Both the position numbers and the translations under genes were made by a program. Source: Narthecium ossifragum (taxonomy: Eukaryota > Streptophyta > Magnoliopsida > Dioscoreales > Nartheciaceae). Taken from it: DNA of 64,000 nucleotides. Location: assembly GCA_963920575.1 (NCBI GenBank), contig OY986973.1:21495851-21559850 (forward strand). The letters are read 5' to 3'. Positions 10,450-22,262 of this stretch are shown here, piece after piece. Below the pieces are notes generated by a model, which was not told the DNA's origin, ran no database searches, and saw only the letters and a list, made by a program, of their open reading frames with translations. Within the stretch, counting starts at the first letter, position 1, and each line of letters starts with the position of its first letter.

Positions 10450-13400
10450 ATGGAGAAGGGATCATCAGTGAAACCTTCATCCTCTTCATCGATACGGGCT
10501 ATATTCATGCATGCAGACGTTGTGGATAAGTGGCTGATGGCTCTGGGGTTCCTCGGCGCCCTGGGGGACGGGCTGTCCACGCCAGCCGTGTTCTTCATCA
10601 CCAGCAAGGTCATGAACGATCTGGGGGGTGACTCCACTTCATCTGACTTCACTCACAACATCAACAAGGTCACCATCATCCATCAAATCACCCATCATAA
10701 TTAGTCAAATTCCAATTCATTTGCTCATTAGTACGTACGTGTTCTTAGATCCACCTTTTGAATTGATGCAGCACGTTTCAAGTTTTCTTTACCTGGCGTG
10801 TGGCGCTTGGGTGGCTTGTTTCATAGGTGGGTGCATGGATTGTCTGTACGTCTGTCTCGATATCTTGATTTGAATCCTTTCTTTGTTATTTGAAACTAAT
10901 TAAATGATGGTGGCGCGCGCGCGGTGGGCGCAGAGGGATACTGCTGGACGAGAACAGGCGAGCGGCAGGCGTCGAGGATGAGAGCGAGGTACTTGAAAGC
11001 TGTGTTGAGGCAAGACGTGGAGTACTTTGATCTTAAAGGAACTTCCATGACCGATGTTATCACCAGCGTCTCCAGCGACAGCCTCGTCGTCCAAGATGTT
11101 CTCGGCGCAAAGGTCGTCCCATGTCGATCGAGCCCATTCCATCCCCTTTGTTCAAGTTCCTCTTGATCGATCTCTTCTTTCATATATCGATCGGATAGAA
11201 TAGAATGTAATGTGATCGATCCATGGTGGTGTAGGTGCCCAACGTCATTATGACCATCACTAGGTTCATCGGCAGCTACTTGCTTGGCTTCTTACTGGAC
11301 TGGAGACTGGCCCTGGTGGCGCTCCCCACCGTGGTGCTACTAATCGTACCGGGGGTAATGTGCGGGAGGATCCTCATGGGCCTGGCGGGCAAGATCCGAG
11401 AGGAGTACAACAAGGCCGGGACCATCGCCGAGCAGGCCATCTCATCGGTCAGGACGGTTTACTCCTTCGTGGGAGAGCGCCGGACGGTGGCGGAGTTCTC
11501 GGCGGCGCTGGAAGTGTCCCTGAAGCTCGGCCTAAGGCAGGGGCTGGTCAAAGGCGTAGCCGTCGGAAGCAACGGCATCACCTACGCCATCTGGGCCCTC
11601 ATGTTATGGTACAGTAGCCACCTTGTCATAGACCATGGTGCCCGTGCTGGCAGCTTGTACAGCGCCGGAGGTGCCATAATCATCAGCAGCCTGTGAGCAT
11701 CGAAGCTTTAATCTCTCCTTGATCTCGATCGATAATTGTTTCTCAGTATATATGGCTAATCTATTCATGAGACGAATTGTATATATATATGAGCAGAGGG
11801 CTTGGCTGGGAGCTTGCTAACTTGAAGAGCTTCTCGGAGGCGAGCTCAGCCGCGAAGCGAATCATGGAAGTCATAAGGAGAGTGCCGAAGATCGACTCGG
11901 ATAGCATGGAGGGGGATATGCTAGAGAGCGTGGCAGGAGACGTGGAGCTCAGGGGAGTGGTGTTCGCATACCCCTCGCGACGGGAGGAGACGATCTTGAG
12001 AGAATTCAACCTGAAGGTGCCGGCGGGGAAGACGGTGGCTCTTGTCGGCCGGAGCGGATCGGGGAAATCCACGGTGATCGCGCTGCTAGAGAGGTTCTAC
12101 GACCCGGCGAGCGGCGAGATCATGCTCGACGGCGTGGACATCAGGAGGTTGCAGATCAAGTGGCTGAGGTCCCAGATGGGACTTGTGAGCCAAGAGCCGG
12201 CACTCTTCGCCACCTCCATCAAGGAGAACATACTGTTTGGGAAAGAGGATGCGTCCATGGAGGAGGTGGTGGCTGCCGCCAAGGCTGCCAATGCCCACAA
12301 CTTCATTTCTCAGCTGCCTCAAGGTTACGACACCCAGGTCAGTCACAGAGTCACTCCTTAATTAATTACCTCTGATCATCTCTCTATCGATCTTTCACAA
12401 TATATTTATGAAATTAGTACAAGATCGATCAGTGATAGCTACCATAGTCAACTTCTGGGACGAATCCACAAAATTAATATCTGAAACTTAATTATTTAGA
12501 TCATTAATGACGAATAATTTCTCGTAATTGTAGAACGAGGTATACTTAATTATATGTTTATATGTTTATTAATTAATGATATATATATTACCCAGGTTTC
12601 GAGATCTATATATATCACACATCTCATAGAGCATAGAGCATATAAAAAGAGGATAATTAAAAGACAATCACGATGGAGCTTTCGAGATCAAGCTCATCAT
12701 TATTTTATGATCAACGTACATGAATGATTGACTGACTAACGTAGAGGCACGATCTTGCATGGAAGGCTTTAGAATGCACTAATATTAGGTTTATTGTTTC
12801 TATATTTCTCAGCGGAGATCAACACATCATGCAGTTGCTTTATTAAAAGAGTAGGGATCCTGCTTTTATGGAAGGAATCTCCCTCCCTCGTTCCCTTAAT
12901 CCCTCCCTCCCTTTTCATGATTTGATTGTACGTAGTGAGATAGTGACTTGGCTTAATTAGTACGTAGTGAGTGCGGGCTGCGTGTGTGTGTGTGAGAGAG
13001 AGAGAGGCTTGGCCATGGTGCAATTGCAAGTGCACGCCGCGTAAGAGTGAGAAAGTGTGGTGTGGGATAGGGGGTTGAAAAGCTAGTGAGAGATTGTGGG
13101 ATTTTTTTTTTTTTTTAAACTTTCTTTTTCCTCTTTTTCCCTGATCTGCGCTCTGCTCAATCTGTATCGAGCATTCGTTGCATATTCACTACAAATTATA
13201 TGCAAACACATGATGGGTAGACAAATTATATATGTTTACATCTATACGGAATACTCAAGCTAGTAAGAAATTTGGACTTAAAGTTCATTATGTGTTGAAG
13301 AAAATAAGGATCTTAATAGGGTAAAAAATGACGTTTCTGTGACTGTGAGATATATTAATGGTTATGTTGTTGTCAAACTACTAATTATTTTGAAACTTAA

Positions 13401-16290
13401 ATAGGGTAAAAAATGAAAAAGCTAATTAGTAGTTATATACTTATATTGGATTGAAGCGAGTATCTCAGATTCACTACTCGATATTGGCTTTGCGACGGAC
13501 AGGTTTGCCGGGCCACAGGAGCTCCGGGACCTCATGTTGTCTTTTTGACGATTAACTTATGATTTTAGCGAGGTACTTTTTGTTCATATCCTTCGAGAAT
13601 TCAATTCCGAGGCCGATGTTTTGGCGACCTCGGTATGTGAGAATATGTCAATCCCCTAATATGAGGTCTTGTTGTCGTTGTTTCTTCTTATTTTTTTTTT
13701 CCTTGTACACTCCACCTTTGGGTTCAACTAATAAAAAAAGAAGAAGAAGATTCAAACGAGTATCTTCGTATGCATATTGAATTTAAGGATTAGACCTATA
13801 AAGTTAGAAGCTCTAAATAGGAAGGATGAACTTAAATATCTTCTGTTATATCCTAAGTTATATAATAAACTTAAAAGGTGTACTGTTATTGCCATGTCCC
13901 ATGCATGTACACAGGTAGGGGAAGGAGGTGTTCAAATCTCGGGAGGCCAGAAGCAGAGGATAGCGATCGCGAGAGCGGTGCTCAAGTCTCCTAAGATCCT
14001 CCTACTCGACGAGGCCACTAGTGCATTGGACTCTGAATCCGAGAGGGCTGTCCAAGCAGCACTAGACATAGCCTTGGTCGGCCGGACCGCCATAGTCATC
14101 GCCCACCGCCTCTCTACCATCAAGAATGTCGACGAGATAGCCGTCGTGCAATCAGGACATGTAATGGAGACTGGCTCTCACGACGAGTTGATCCTTAAAG
14201 AGGACGGGCTCTACACATCCTTCGTGCGACTCCAAGAAACGGCACGGGGAAATGCACAAGGGTCATTATCAGCGGCATCTGCATTGAGGGTGCCATCGTC
14301 CCCATTTCGTGATCATAATACCCACTGCTTGACTTGTTCTTCCTCGGCTCCTGCCAGTTCCACCTCGCCAGTGTCCTTCACAGAGGCCGAAGGGGGCCTG
14401 ATGAGGCTGTTAGGAGATTGGCTTAAGAAGGCACCTGAAGCACCATCCTTCAGCAGGCTTCTTCTTCTTCTCAATCGTTCAGAGTGGAAACAGGCGGCAC
14501 TTGGCTGCCTCAACGCGGTGCTGTTCGGTGGAATAGAACCGACGTATGGTTATTTTATGGGTATCATGGTTGACGTGCTCTTTCTCCTCGACCACGACAA
14601 GATCAAGAGTAAAACAAGGATGTATGCTCTTGTATTCCTCTTTTTGTCGCTCTTATCTTACTTGGTTAACATAGGACAGCACTATAACTTGGGAGCAATG
14701 GGAGAATACCTCGCTAAGAGAGTGAGGGAGCATATGCTCTCCAAAATACTTACACTTGAAGTCGCGTGGTTCGACCGGGATGAAAATTCCACTGGTGCCA
14801 TTTGCTCTCGCCTAGCCAAAGATGCCAATGTGGTAAGTCCTACATACCCCTCTAAAATTATAGTTAGTAGCGTATTTATTTCTATATATAAAAACATTGG
14901 ATTCAGGGAAGACATTGGTTTGCAGGCAAGATCGTTGGTAGGCGATCTAATGCCTCTAGTCATACAGACATTATCCATGGTGAGCATTGCAACTACGATT
15001 GGGTTGATTATTGCATGGAGACTGGCTCTTGTCGTGCTTGTTGGGCAGCCCATTATTTTCGTATGCTTCTACACTCGTCGGATGCTTTTAAAGAACATGT
15101 CAACCAAGGCTATGAAGGAACAGTTGGACAGCAGCAAGCTCGCGGCCGAGGCTGTTTCGAACTTGCGCACCGTCACTGCCTTCTCATCGCAAGACCGCAT
15201 CCTCCGAATGTTCGAGCAAGCCCAAGAGGGTCCCCGCAGGGAGAGTGTGCGACAGTCGTGGTACGCTGGCATCGTGCTTGGCACATCCTATAGCCTCATG
15301 ACTTGTACCTGGGCCCTTAACTTCTGGTACGGTGGTCGCCTAATTCGCCAAGGCTCAATCACTGCCAAAGCCCTCTTCCAAACAAACATGGTGCTCACCA
15401 GCATCGGCCGCATCATTGCGGATGCTAGCAGCATGACCAGCGATGTTGCCAAGGGTGCCCATGCAGTCAGCTCTATCTTTGCCATCTTGGATCATAAAAG
15501 CAACATCGAACCAGAGGACCCCGATGGACACCTTCCAGAGAAGCTGGCCGGAGCTGTCGATATTCGAGGCATTGACTTTGCATATCCGGCGCGGCCAGAC
15601 ATCATGATCTTGAAGGACTTCTCCCTTAGTATTGAGGCTGGCAAGTCAACCGCACTGGTGGGGCAGAGCGGCTCTGGCAAGTCAACTATCATTAGCCTAC
15701 TTGAGCGGTTCTACGATCCTATTAAGGGGACAGTGCAAATCGATGGGAGGGACATAAAGTCATATCATCTCCGCTCACTCCGGCGACACATCGCTTTGGT
15801 GGGCCAAGAACCAGCCCTCTTCTCGGGCACTGTAAGAGAGAACATAATTTACGGCGTTGAGAATGCATCCGAAGATGAAATAGAGGGTGCCGCAAGGGCC
15901 GCCAATGCCCACGACTTCATCAACCACCTCAACAAAGGGTACAACACATGGTGCGGCGACAGAGGGTTGCAACTCTCAGGGGGCCAGAAGCAACGTATAG
16001 CAATTGCGAGGGCGATACTGAAGAAACCAGCAATCCTGCTGTTGGATGAGGCGACTAGCGCACTGGATAGCCGGTCGGAGAAACTGGTGCAAGATGCACT
16101 GGAGAGATTGATGGTGGGGAGGACAAGCATCGTGGTGGCGCACCGACTCAGCACAATCCAAACCTGCGACCAAATCGTCGTCATGGCAAAAGGTTCAGTG
16201 GTGGAGAAAGGAACACACGCCTCCCTCCTTGCTAAGGGCCCTTCTGGTTCGTACTACTCCTTTATTAGCCTCCAGCAATGTCCCCTATAA
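10450..16290 (+). CDS. ABC transporter B family (P-glycoprotein/MDR-like), full-length
   Basis: Seven coding exons: 10450-10668, 10772-10826, 10934-11112, 11235-11692, 11797-12337, 13915-14832 and 14926-16290. All junctions are GT-AG and keep frame, giving 1244 aa, normal for a full-size ABCB exporter. The order is TMD1 (exons 1-4), NBD1, TMD2, NBD2. NBD1 has Walker [10 protein letters not shown] (about 388-396), signature ISGGQ (492-496), Walker B ILLLDE (512-517) and an IAHRLS H-loop. NBD2 has GQSGSGKST (about 1036-1044), LSGGQ (about 1140), ILLLDE and [26 protein letters not shown] is typical of the plant ABCB15-like subgroup. Such proteins export small molecules at the plasma membrane using ATP; the substrate cannot be read from sequence. 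Just before the NBD1 signature, VGEGGVQ replaces the usual VGERG. The 93-bp intron 14833-14925 is open and in frame. Confidence 0.93.
13480..13755 (+). mobile_element. possible LINE 3' end in ABCB intron 5
   Basis: A GC-richer segment ends in a pyrimidine-rich stretch, CACTCCACCTTTGGGTTC, and then an A-rich AATAAAAAAAGAAGAAGAAG tail. This is the usual look of a plant LINE 3' end. No target duplication was found, so the identification is weak. The intron as a whole (12338-13914, 1577 bp) also contains GT and GA microsatellites near 12980-13005. Confidence 0.3.
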
Positions 16291-16429
16291 TAAATAAAAG
16301 GGTGGCACATTGCGCAGCCTTCGGACGTACAACTACGAACTCGTGGAACTTCCATCTTTGTTAAAGATGTTATATGTCATCGTAAAGGCGCTAATTGATG
16401 TATATGTTGATGTCATATACATATTACAC

Positions 16430-16712
16430 ATGCTCGAATTGGTAGTGGATTACCAATTCTTTCATCTGGTCCATTGATAGAGCACTACCGATAGATTAGA
16501 TCAATGAATCGGTAGTAGACTACCGATTGAATTATTCATTTAGTTTATCGATAGTGAGATACCGATGAACTCTATCAATGAATCGGTACCTCACTACCGA
16601 TACAAATTAATCGATAGTGTACTACCGATTCATTAATTTAGTCCATCGCTAGATCACTACCGATGGACTATATGGATGAATCGGTAGTACACTACTGATT
16701 CGGTGGCATGTG
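16430..16712. repeat. array of interrupted palindromes (CGGTAGT...ACTACCG)
   Basis: At least five inverted pairs built on the same half-site follow one another. Examples are AATCGGTAGTAGACTACCGA near 16511, a CGGTACCTCACTACCG form near 16584 and CGATAGTGTACTACCG near 16612. Linkers contain ATTCATTTAGT and its complement-like variants. The array begins about 140 bp after the ABCB stop codon, so it may lie in or just beyond the 3' UTR. No coding potential. Confidence 0.7.
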
Positions 16713-16939
16713 TATTCTGTCCATATGTACAAATCATTTTCCAATTGTAAAACTTAAATAATATTAAAAGTTAGAACATATATATATATCTCCTTTAAAA
16801 ATTATGCATATATATTTCTCCTTTAAAAATTAGGAAGAAGGGTCAATAGGGGTTAAAAAAAAATAGAGTTTGGTAGTAGGTCTAAATGTTTTTTGATATA
16901 GAAATAGGGACGATGAGACGAAAATGCCCCTATGACCTC

Positions 16940-17520
16940 CCCCTATAATTCCCCACCCCCCCCCCCTCGGACGCCGATCCCTCGCCGTCGATCCAGCTCA
17001 TCGCCGATCCATACCTCCAGCTCGTCGCCGTCCGTCATCGATCCCCGACACTCCCGTCGCCACCTCCTTCCTCGTCGCCATCCCCGCCGCCACCTCCTTC
17101 CCCGACTCCCCGTCGCCGATCTCGTCGTCCAGATCCCGCCGTCCAGATCCGATCTCGCCGTCGAACGCCGATCCCGAACCCATCGATCCAGCTCGTCGAT
17201 CTCGCGATCCCAGCACCACCACCCAGCTCCATCCTCACCCTCCCGATCCCGTCGATCCCCAGCACCACCGCCCGTCGATCTGTCGGACGCCGATCCCGAG
17301 CCCGTTGATCCAGCTCGCCGATCTCGCGATCCCCAGCACCGCCGCCCAGCTCCATCCTCACCCTCCGGATCCCATCGATCCCTAGCACCGCCGCCCGTCG
17401 ATCCGTCGAACGCCGACCCGAGCCTGTCAATCCAGCTCGCCGATCTCGCAATCCCCAGCTCGCCGCCCAGCTCCATCCTCACCCTCTGGATCCCGTTGCG
17501 ACGACGCAGCCAATGGTCGC
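16940..17520. repeat. GC-rich region with ~122-bp minisatellite
   Basis: After a poly-C tract near 16960-16970, the sequence is dominated by CCGATCC/GTCGATC words. A block containing CCCAGCTCCATCCTCACCCT recurs at about 17222, 17345 and 17466, periods of 123 and 121 bp, with substitutions. The long open frames on both strands are Ser/Pro/Arg or Gly/Arg rich and change composition with frame, so they are by-products of the repeat and not genes. Confidence 0.7.
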
Positions 17521-17699
17521 GATGACCTTTTTTCCTTTTTTTTTTAATTTTTGAAAAGTAAAATTTGATGTCCTCCTGTGATGTTTTTTTTTTTTTGAAT
17601 TTTGACAAGTAAATTATGTCTCATACTTGTTAATTTTTGCAATTGGCAATCAAATTTCTCACGAATGTTTCTTAATTTATTTGACTAATTTTTTACTCA

Positions 17700-18620
17700 A
17701 GTTACTTTCCACAAATCTACAATTGCAAAAAAGTGGAAAGTAACTTGTACAAGTTACATTGTATAAGTGTAACTTGTACACATGAAAAACAACTTGTACA
17801 ATTGCAAAAAAGTGAAAAGTAACTTGTACATATGGAAAGTAACTTGTACATTTGAAAAAAAGTGGAAAGTAACTTATATAATACCCAAAAAGTGGAAAAT
17901 AACGTGTACATTTCTAACTTGTATAAATGGAAAGTAACTTGTATACTTGGAAAATAACTTGTACAATTGTAACTTGTATACATAGAAAGTAACTTGTACA
18001 ATTTCAAAAAAGTTGAGAGTAACTTGTACAAATCACTAGTTATTGCAAAATAGTGATTGCTATTAGTTTAAATCATTAGTTACTTTCCGCTAGTTACTTT
18101 TCAATATTGAGAAAATACGGCAGTTACTTTCCACAAAATGCCGGTGATAGTTACTTTCCACAATCATTAGTTGCTTTCCACAAAACACTAGTTACTTTCC
18201 ATAATCACTAGATACTTTTCACAATCATTAGTTACTTTTCATAAGTTTCAATCATTAGATACTTTCCTCTAGTTACTTTCCACTAGGTGGAAAGTAACTA
18301 TTGATAATTTGGTGAAAAGTAACTCTTATATAATTTGAAAAGTAACTATTGATAATTGTGGAACGCAACTAATGTATAATTGAGGAAAATAACTATTGAT
18401 AATTTGGTGGAAAGTAACTGATGAATAATTGTAGAAAGTAACTATTGACAATTTGGTGAAAATTAACTCCTATTTGATTTGGAAAGTAATTATTGACAAT
18501 TGTGGAAAACAACTGATGTATAATTGTGGAAAGTAACTATTGATAAATTTGTGGAAAATAACTGATGAATAATTATGAAAAGTAATTATAAATAATTAAT
18601 GAATAGTAACTGATCCATCG
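17700..18620. repeat. degenerate GGAAAGTAACTT minisatellite with strand switches
   Basis: The core GGAAAGTAACTTGTACA is repeated with variable linkers on + from about 17735 to 18030. From about 18070 to 18283 the same core appears as its complement (AGTTACTTTCCAC). From 18287 to about 18600 it returns to + as GGAAAGTAACTATTGATAAT. At the second switch, 18271-18299 is a perfect hairpin with 13-bp arms and a TAG loop. No coding potential. Confidence 0.8.
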
Positions 18621-19108
18621 ATCATTCCCCATAAAACCGTATCCCGAGGTGGACGCATGCACGCCTTCGTCACTCAACCATTGTCACTCCCCAGTAACTG
18701 AAGAAAAACATATGGATGCATGCGTCACTCATCCACTCATCCATTCATCCATTGTCAGTCCTTATAAAAGGTATCCACCAATTAATAGCAATTAAGAGGG
18801 CCCTCGTGGTCTCTGCAGCTATGTGTTGTGGTTGGTAGGTTTGCGGTTCAAATTAACTAAGCTTAATTGATTCAGATAAAGGGGCGTGGGGAGAGTATAT
18901 TGGTCATTAAAAAAATACAGCTCATCATAAAGGTACATAAGAGTAGTAAAAGTCTTAACAAAAAAGTATTTGGACCTGGGCACAGATAATTTCATACCAG
19001 AGAATTAAACACCAATTATTCCTAAAAATTATGCACATATATATATATGCTATTAATATTTGTAATTTTAAAGAAGAAATATATATGTATAATACACCTT
19101 TTTACTAG
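18621..19108. other. intergenic, no gene seen
   Basis: A CATCCATTCATCCA-type microsatellite lies near 18730-18755. The rest is AT-rich single-copy-like sequence up to the Mutator-type element. Confidence 0.5.
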
Positions 19109-19116
19109 CCAGAGCC

Positions 19117-19365
19117 GGAACTTTTACATTTTAAATTCAGTTGGTTATCGAATTTACAATATAGTGTCATTTTAGTTTTCATTTACGATATCGACCAAAA
19201 CTCAATTCTTTTTTCTATTTTGCCCCTCATCAATGCCCCACTGCGATTCTCTCACTCACTCTCACACACTGCTGACTGTACATTTAATAATGCGTGTTGA
19301 TTTTCTCTCTCTTCTGCAGATGAGGTGTCTCCCCCCCCCCCCCGCCCCCCCCGGTGATCCCCCTG
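19117..19365 (+). repeat. left terminal inverted repeat of the Pack-MULE-like element
   Basis: This arm pairs with the reverse complement of 25680-25916 with scattered mismatches. It differs by an expanded C-run at about 19331-19352 where the other arm has CTCTCTCACCT. The shared part ends at GGTGATCCCCCT. Confidence 0.85.
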
Positions 19366-19554
19366 CGCGCCATTAAACCCCCGCCGCCGCCACCCACCAC
19401 TGTGCTTTTCTTCTCTAGAATGTCTACCGGCGACCACAAAACCACCGCCACTGCCACCACTATCTGGTGGCTGCCGTCCAAGTTGCTTACTTTTTGCCTC
19501 TTCCTTGCCCTCATCCTTGTCTGGGCCATCAACGCCTCCGCCATCCACGGTCGC

Positions 19555-21966
19555 TGTGAGGACATGCCCCTCTATTCCTATAGCTGGTGGTTGATCCCAA
19601 GGGCAATTTGGGAAATTGCGCCTTGGCGGTCGTTTTTTTCACACTGGGTGTGCACACACAGGCCTTGCTTGATGGTTGTGTTTGTTAGAAAGGTTAGGTG
19701 GACCCTAGCTTGGGTGTTCTGGGCTTGGGCCCGTTTTCCAGCCCAAGTTTGCACTTCTGGGCAGGGATGATCGATCCTTTGGTCATGGAGGATCGATCCT
19801 TCCTGTGCCTGGAAGTCCTTGTCGGTGGCTTTCGAAGGACGGCCACCGCGGTGGCCGTCGCTTCCCCTGTCAGGGGAGGGAAGACTTTCCCTCCCCTCCC
19901 CCGGCTTTTCCCCGGGTTCGCCGGCTTTTCCCCGGCCTTACCCGCCCTTTCCCCCCTTCCTTTCTTCCTCTCTTCTTCTTCTCCCTCGCGCGGCTCTGTT
20001 TCTTCCCCGGTTGAGACCGCTCCTTCTCCTCCTCCGTTCTTCCTCCTCCGGCCATCTTTCCGGGAGCTTGAAGGCTCGTTGGGTTCGTGGCAAGGCGAGG
20101 AAGGTCCTGGGGTAGGACTTGGGGATCGAAGCTGCGTTGAGGAGGTAAGGTTCTCATTCTAAACTCCGGTTGTTTTTCGAGGTTTTGAATCCGGTTTTGG
20201 TTTTCGTTTTAGATCTCCTGGTGGAGTTGGTGTTTTTCCGGTTTTGAAGCCTTGAGGAGCTTCGTGGTTATCAGATCTACCAGTCCACCAATTTTGGTGA
20301 GGTTTGGTTGTGTATTCCGGCGGTTTTCCCGGCCGGAAGTACATCGGAACCCATCATGATCGATCTTCCTGGGTGGAGTGATCGATCCTCTGGTGTTAGT
20401 TTGCTGCGCCCAGCCACATGATCGATCTTCTTATGGGAGGAGATCGATCATGGGACTTGGGTCAGCCTGGTTACCCTTCGTCCCGAGAATGATCGATCTT
20501 CCTGGGAGAAGGATCGATCTTCCTTGGTGCGACTGGAAGGGTGCCCTCTGTCACCAAAAAGATCGATCTCCTTGGAAGGAGTGATCGATCTTCTTTGGCT
20601 CGACAGTGAGGGAGGCTCACTGTTTCTTGGGTGATCGATCCTCCCTTCGGGAAGGATCGATCCTTTGAGCAGCAGAGAGGGTTTTACTTGTTTTAAATGC
20701 TGTTTTGCCCGCAGGGCTTCGCATGTAAATGGTCTTTACGGTTTTACCCTCGGGGTTTATCCTGTAGTGATTTATGCGTGAATGTTTACAGCTCTGTGGT
20801 TGAACCGAGAGGGTGATGTCTCTCGGGGTGCTTAGAATAAATGGGCTGAAGGTATGCCCTTTACTGCTTTGTGGTGAACCGAGGGAATCATGACCCTCGG
20901 GAGTGTTTAGTATAAATGGGGCGAAGGTGTGCCCTTGCCTTGTTGCTTGTTTACAGCTTTAATATCTATCTGCCCTGTTTTGCTTAACTGTGCATTAGAC
21001 ATGTTAGGCTAGTTTGGGTGGGTGTTTTCCCCCTTGTACTCCGTACCCAGGTGCTAAGTGGAGGTGTCCTGCACGGTTCTGTTCCTCTGTTGGTGCAGAG
21101 GGTGATCCCGCATGGAACCTTTTCCCCTGTTGGGTGCTTAGGGTGATGAGCAAGGTTCATGTCGGGAGCCCTTGGGGCATCGATAGGGTTATGGAACCTT
21201 GGCAGTCCTTAGACTTAGTGCCTGGTCGGGAGTCAGGGATCGTGGCTCTGTGGCTTGGAGTGCTGGGAGGTGGTTGTCGTAACCTCGGTCGTTCCGCCAA
21301 GTGTGGAGGTCCCGCTTGGGGAAGGGTGTCCTACCAGTAGCGTCATGTCCACCCTGTGTCAGGGACAGTCGGAGTTTGTCCATCCCTAGACAGTGGCAGT
21401 CGGAGACGTACTCGGGACAGGGACCCTTCGGGTTATCGATAGGATTTATGAGATCCTTGGCAAGCCTCAGCACTTGGCTTCAGGGTTGGTCTTTGGGTTT
21501 GCCTTTCTTGTGGGGGTTGTGGAGTGGGACCCTGCTGAGCTGTTGCTCATGCCTACCTGGACTGTGTTTGTTGCAGGTGCTGGTGCCCGGTTCTCCCAAC
21601 CGTTGCCCCGTCGGTCGTCCAGTGGCAGTGCGGCGGCTCCTGACCATGTCTGAGGGTCAGGATGGCTTTGTCTGCGCCTTCGTGGAGACCCCGGTGGGCA
21701 GTGTGGCTTGCTTTCTTTTTGGGGGACTGTTTACCCCTTGTTCTAGATCTGTTGTATCTAGGTTTCTCCTGTTGTAACTCTATTATGTGTTTGTAATAGA
21801 TGTTGTTAGCTTTTGTTTCCTGCTTCGCTCTTTCTCTGTGGTGTCCAGCTGTTTCCGCCAGCTGGGCCTTTGTTTCGGCTGTTTCCGCCAGTCGAGGCTA
21901 GTGGTTGTAGGTGTCTTCCCCTCGCGGTCCCCGGCCCGGGTGCGCTCGGCGGGTCGGGGCGCGACA
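19555..21966 (-). mobile_element. 2.4-kb solo LTR (Gypsy/Del-like), minus orientation
   Basis: On + it starts TGTGAGGACATG and ends GGGGCGCGACA. On the minus strand this is a TGTCGCGCCCCG...CCTCACA LTR, as in Del/Tekay-type elements. The 5-bp target duplication GTCGC is at 19550-19554 and 21967-21971. I find no primer-binding site, polypurine tract or coding domain inside, so it is a solo LTR left by recombination. Its open frames (for example near 21300-21780) match nothing. A second, partial copy is at 1-603. The segment 19769-20662 holds six pairs of GATCGATC palindromes. Confidence 0.85.
19769..20662. repeat. array of paired GATCGATC palindromes in the LTR
   Basis: Starts of the paired octamers are 19769/19791, 20358/20380, 20420/20442, 20491/20512, 20561/20583 and 20633/20655. 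Spacing is 22 bp in five pairs and 21 in one. The last five pairs repeat every 62-72 bp. Spacers are partly self-complementary (TTCCTGGG...AGGA). Confidence 0.9.
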
Positions 21967-22262
21967 GTCGCTCCCCTCCCCCCTACGTCCACGTCCTCCC
22001 CCGCTACTTCCTCGGCAACATCTCCGCCGCAGCCGCCTTCAACAAGGCGGAGCAAACACCCTCTCCTCCTTGTCTTTTCCCTGAAACCAACCATTGGATC
22101 TCCGTCTGTTTCCCCTCCAACTTCACCTCCACCCTCCTCTCTCGCTGGCTCGCCCCCGGCGGTTCTCCCTACCGTGATTCCCGGACTACCAACATCTCCA
22201 TCCCCTCTCTGGACACCCTCGCCCATCATCCCCTCGATTTAGCTGACGAGGAAGCTCACGAG

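Noticed and set aside
13777..13914. ABCB reading frame open upstream of exon 6
   Set aside because: A TGTACACAG acceptor and the fit to VGE..GVQISGG place the exon start at 13915; upstream residues do not resemble ABCB.
16943..17608. A 221-codon minus-strand open frame, Gly/Arg/Asp rich
   Set aside because: It is produced by the ~122-bp GC-rich minisatellite; open frames on the opposite strand are equally long, and composition follows the repeat.
19769..20662. CRISPR-like reading of regularly spaced short repeats
   Set aside because: Octamers in an LTR of a plant nuclear genome, no spacer diversity pattern and no cas genes.
21301..21777. Open frame of 158 codons in the solo LTR
   Set aside because: It lies wholly within an LTR, matches no family known to me, and neighbours similar open frames in other phases.
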